From: Flexilinea flocculi
Lineage (GTDB): Bacteria; Chloroflexota; Anaerolineae; Anaerolineales; Anaerolineaceae
Length of the DNA stretch: 64,000 nt
Direction: 5' to 3'
NCBI RefSeq assembly: GCF_001192795.1
Contig: NZ_DF968180.1
Coordinates: forward strand, 310,001 to 374,000
Positions 61,776 through 64,000 of this stretch are shown piece after piece. The position numbers and the translations under genes are program-made. Within the stretch, counting starts at the first letter, position 1. Every line of letters begins with the position of its first letter. The notes under the pieces were generated by a model. That model was not told the origin of the DNA. It did not search any database and saw only the letters and a program-made list of their open reading frames with translations.

Positions 61776-63437
61776 TTATACGTCGGGAAACATCCAGTCA
61801 ATATTGGATTTTTTTATTTGCGGATTGGTCTTTTGATCTCCTAACAGGTCCTTCCAAAAATCCTCATCGTAGCGCCGTGATCGAACTGGCAGCGGCATTG
61901 GAACACCATATCCGAGCAGCAGGACTTCTTCTTTTGGCTGCAGCCGTGATAACATTCCGCGCAGCGCGTCTCTGCCTGCCAATCCGGATAATACAGCCGA
62001 AATATCCGCATCATCACCCAGCCAGCCGGAAATGCGCGTTCCCAATTGAGACATAACTTCATCATAAATCTGAGATGGCCGCTGATCGATGACCAGTAGG
62101 GTTACGAAATATTTCCGCATCTCGCGTGCTATCATCGCAAAAGATGTCTGCGCGGCCATTTCCCTGTTAAGCAGTTTATGAGCTTCTTCAATGGCGATGA
62201 CCAGGGGCGTCGGTTGTTTTCCGATACCCCCGTGGAAATCATTGGTTTGTTTTTCCCAGGCTTCGCGAATTTTCCGGGTAAGTATGTTGGTTACGAGCAG
62301 ATAATCCAAATCGGATTGATATTTTCCAAAGGATAACACGACGGAACAACCGGATTGCAGCGTTTCAATGATCTGCTGGATACAATTTATCGGCGCCTTT
62401 TCGAGGATGTACGGTTTGTTGTACACACGTGCTAATTTGCCCTGCAGGCTTTCGGCAGCCTGTGGGAAGATTTTCGATTCTAACGCCCACGCTTCCAGTG
62501 TTCCCTCTCCGCTGCCAGCTTTTAATTCCATAAATGCTTTAAACCATTTTTTTTCTCCGAACGATCGAACCAAAGCAGCCAGTGTATTCGAAGTTGTTTC
62601 CCGTAAATTCAATTCACGGGAAAGCATTTCAACATCTTCCGGTAAAATATCCTGCTGTTCGATGACGAGATCAAAATCTGGACGCAATTTCTTTTTGATT
62701 TCGGTTCCTATCCCCAGCGTGCAGACTTTTACCTGACTGCCAAGTTTTTCTTTTAAACCGGGAACCCGGATATTGGTATCCGGGGAGGTATCGCCAAAAG
62801 AATATTCATCATGCATGTCAAAGATTAATACGGATGCCAGTTTGCTATGAATCAGACCGGCAAGTATTAAACGAGTCAGATAAGATTTGCCTGTTCCGGT
62901 TGCGCCAAAAATACCGGAGGAGCGTTTCGTAAATTTTTCCAGATCAATGGCAATCGGATGATTTTGTTCACGAGTCATCCCGATGGTAAATTTCTTTTTA
63001 TCCTTTGGATCTCCAAAGATTTCCCATACGTCGAAGGCGTTGGCGATCCTTACAATAGCATGGTGAGCAGGCAGCGTCTTCACCGGAATCGGATGTGAAT
63101 CGACGGACTGAGAATATTGGGCGTATTCCGCCGTTCCCGGCTCCGGCCCAACCTTCTGCATTAATGACGGAAGTATTTCCAACTCTGTATAGAGGGTTTT
63201 TGCGTTAAGAAGGACAGCGATATCCTGTTGAAGTCTTACTTCATTTTTTTCTTCAGAAAAACGCGGATCGGATGCTTTAAGCCGTAAATCCGTGATTAAT
63301 CCGTAAAATTTATAATTTCCGCTTTGGACAACAACGAATCCGCCTTCCTGAATTGCATCAGCAGGTACTGTCAACCGAACCAGAAATCCTGTTTTTAAGC
63401 TGCCACCAGTAATAAATCCGATTGATTTTTGTTCCAT
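61776..63437 (-). CDS. HerA/FtsK-like ATPase (HAS-barrel, DUF87)
   Basis: 553 residues. An N-terminal beta-barrel (HAS; ~1-130) precedes a RecA-like core with Walker A GATGTGKSYLTR near residue 177, FDMHDEYSFGD, a Walker B-type TPLVIAIEEAHKLLN and FVTLLVIDQRPSQIYDEV. HerA is a bipolar DNA translocase that works with the NurA nuclease in DNA-end processing; bacterial relatives are also defence components. The gene upstream on the same strand does not look like NurA. CAGGAG lies before the ATG. Confidence 0.9.
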   Translation of the reverse strand: MEQKSIGFITGGSLKTGFLVRLTVPADAIQEGGFVVVQSGNYKFYGLITDLRLKASDPRFSEEKNEVRLQQDIAVLLNAKTLYTELEILPSLMQKVGPEPGTAEYAQYSQSVDSHPIPVKTLPAHHAIVRIANAFDVWEIFGDPKDKKKFTIGMTREQNHPIAIDLEKFTKRSSGIFGATGTGKSYLTRLILAGLIHSKLASVLIFDMHDEYSFGDTSPDTNIRVPGLKEKLGSQVKVCTLGIGTEIKKKLRPDFDLVIEQQDILPEDVEMLSRELNLRETTSNTLAALVRSFGEKKWFKAFMELKAGSGEGTLEAWALESKIFPQAAESLQGKLARVYNKPYILEKAPINCIQQIIETLQSGCSVVLSFGKYQSDLDYLLVTNILTRKIREAWEKQTNDFHGGIGKQPTPLVIAIEEAHKLLNREMAAQTSFAMIAREMRKYFVTLLVIDQRPSQIYDEVMSQLGTRISGWLGDDADISAVLSGLAGRDALRGMLSRLQPKEEVLLLGYGVPMPLPVRSRRYDEDFWKDLLGDQKTNPQIKKSNIDWMFPDV

Positions 63438-63535
63438 AGCGTCTCCTGATACTACTGTTCAAGGGCATTCCATGTATCGAAACATTGGAAATCCTGATCA
63501 ATTTGAAAGAAATTTATTGCAGGCAGAATCGATTC

Positions 63536-64000
63536 TTATTCGATCGAAATATCTGCGTCTCCCAGAGCGCTGAGAATCTCAAGCAAACCGGAACTGTCAT
63601 CTTTCATCAGTTCAATAATCTCCATAATTGCGTTTTTAATCCAGACAGGATGATTATTCGCTCTTTGAGCAATCGCAGTTTGCCGGATATGAACAGCCAG
63701 TAATTCAGAAACCGGCACATTCGTAATCCGAAGGATATGGCGTAAATAGCCAAAATTTCCATGTGATGTGAAATCAGCAATTTCAGAGGATGTGCAAAGA
63801 AATATTGAATCCAGCGTTAGCGGTGGTCTCGGCGGAAGAAGATGCGAAAACCCATTCTCGGTTCGATATCCAAGGAATACGATTCGAATTACAATCGGGA
63901 TGTTTCGGTTATAACGATTGTCAACCAGAACTTCATCAGCAATGGAATCCGCTGCTGCAATTTGTCTCAAGAAATCGTCTTGTTCCATTTGCACATCGGT
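63536..64000 (-). CDS. Conserved hypothetical protein, partial at right edge
   Basis: About 154 residues are visible, open to the window edge; a GTG at 63994 and an ATG at 63988 are possible internal starts but no ribosome site decides. The sequence has VLVDNRYNRNIPIVIRIVFLGYRTENG, then LPPRPPLTLDSIFLCTSSEIADFTSHGNFG and an all-alpha C-terminus ending SALGDADISIE. It could be the C-terminal part of a larger protein. It sits 98 bp ahead of the HerA gene, where some genomes encode NurA, but I cannot see NurA's metal ligands. Confidence 0.6.
   Translation of the reverse strand, partial: TDVQMEQDDFLRQIAAADSIADEVLVDNRYNRNIPIVIRIVFLGYRTENGFSHLLPPRPPLTLDSIFLCTSSEIADFTSHGNFGYLRHILRITNVPVSELLAVHIRQTAIAQRANNHPVWIKNAIMEIIELMKDDSSGLLEILSALGDADISIE

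Overview
The window (about 42% G+C by eye) looks like a chromosomal segment of an anaerobic, saccharolytic bacterium. Three features suggest Chloroflexota, class Anaerolineae: several secreted proteins with Thr/Pro-rich linkers and NBR1-like Ig domains, a flavin-based electron-bifurcating lactate dehydrogenase operon, and AddAB. This placement is inference. I saw no rRNA, tRNA, CRISPR array, phage gene or transposase gene.

Layout. 1-7.1 kb is an arsenic-resistance island: a two-domain ArsM-like methyltransferase (cut by the window edge), an ArsP-type permease, a CPNC thioredoxin, a membrane-anchored thioredoxin plus CcdA pair, an ACR3 arsenite pump and a convergent ArsR repressor. 7.3-17.4 kb holds a DMT exporter, the addB-addA recombination nuclease operon, a haem-degrading-domain protein, UppP and a HAD phosphatase. 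17.6-29.3 kb is a pentose locus: lyxose isomerase, PfkB kinase and a zinc-ribbon protein on the minus strand, diverging from lacI-xylA-xylB and a monosaccharide ABC transporter. Shared GTGCAC operators probably tie it together. 29.7-33.0 kb carries three secreted proteins on the minus strand. 33.2-36.5 kb is an uncommon cassette (Hsp70-like ATPase, DUF2997-like small protein, radical-SAM activase, SGNH hydrolase). 36.7-45.5 kb has galK, an xseA-xseB-DUF212-SGNH operon, rnhA, a large membrane protein, an NBR1-Ig protein and a rhodanese lipoprotein. 45.8-51.0 kb runs from a TrmH methyltransferase and an orphan ETF-alpha-like protein into etfB-etfA-lctD. 51.2-64 kb has a phosphoribosyltransferase, a TetR-led mini-operon, two GT-C-like membrane proteins, FtsK, a TrmL-like methyltransferase, a HerA-like ATPase and a gene cut by the right edge.

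The most striking signal is not a gene. About 25 intergenic spacers carry copies of one small element, typically 119-126 bp. Its ends are inverted repeats (CAGCAATTCGAAATAT / ATATTTCGAATTGCTG) and its centre is a near-perfect 20-25 bp hairpin. Flanking 9-bp direct repeats are perfect at one copy (ggctggtga, 6161-6169 and 6293-6301) and 7-8 of 9 at several others, so these behave like miniature inverted-repeat transposable elements. Stem sequence differs from copy to copy, yet both arms change together. Insertions cluster at gene ends; one copy appears to encode the last residues of galactokinase. A second, unrelated repeat of about 140 bp occurs twice (6330-6473 and 29463-29602) and ends in a GTCATTGCGAGGAGGG-type motif.

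Functionally, the pentose locus feeds xylulose into central metabolism, galK feeds galactose, and the Lct/ETF complex would let lactate be oxidised with NAD. Everything here is read by eye; element boundaries are good to a few bases.
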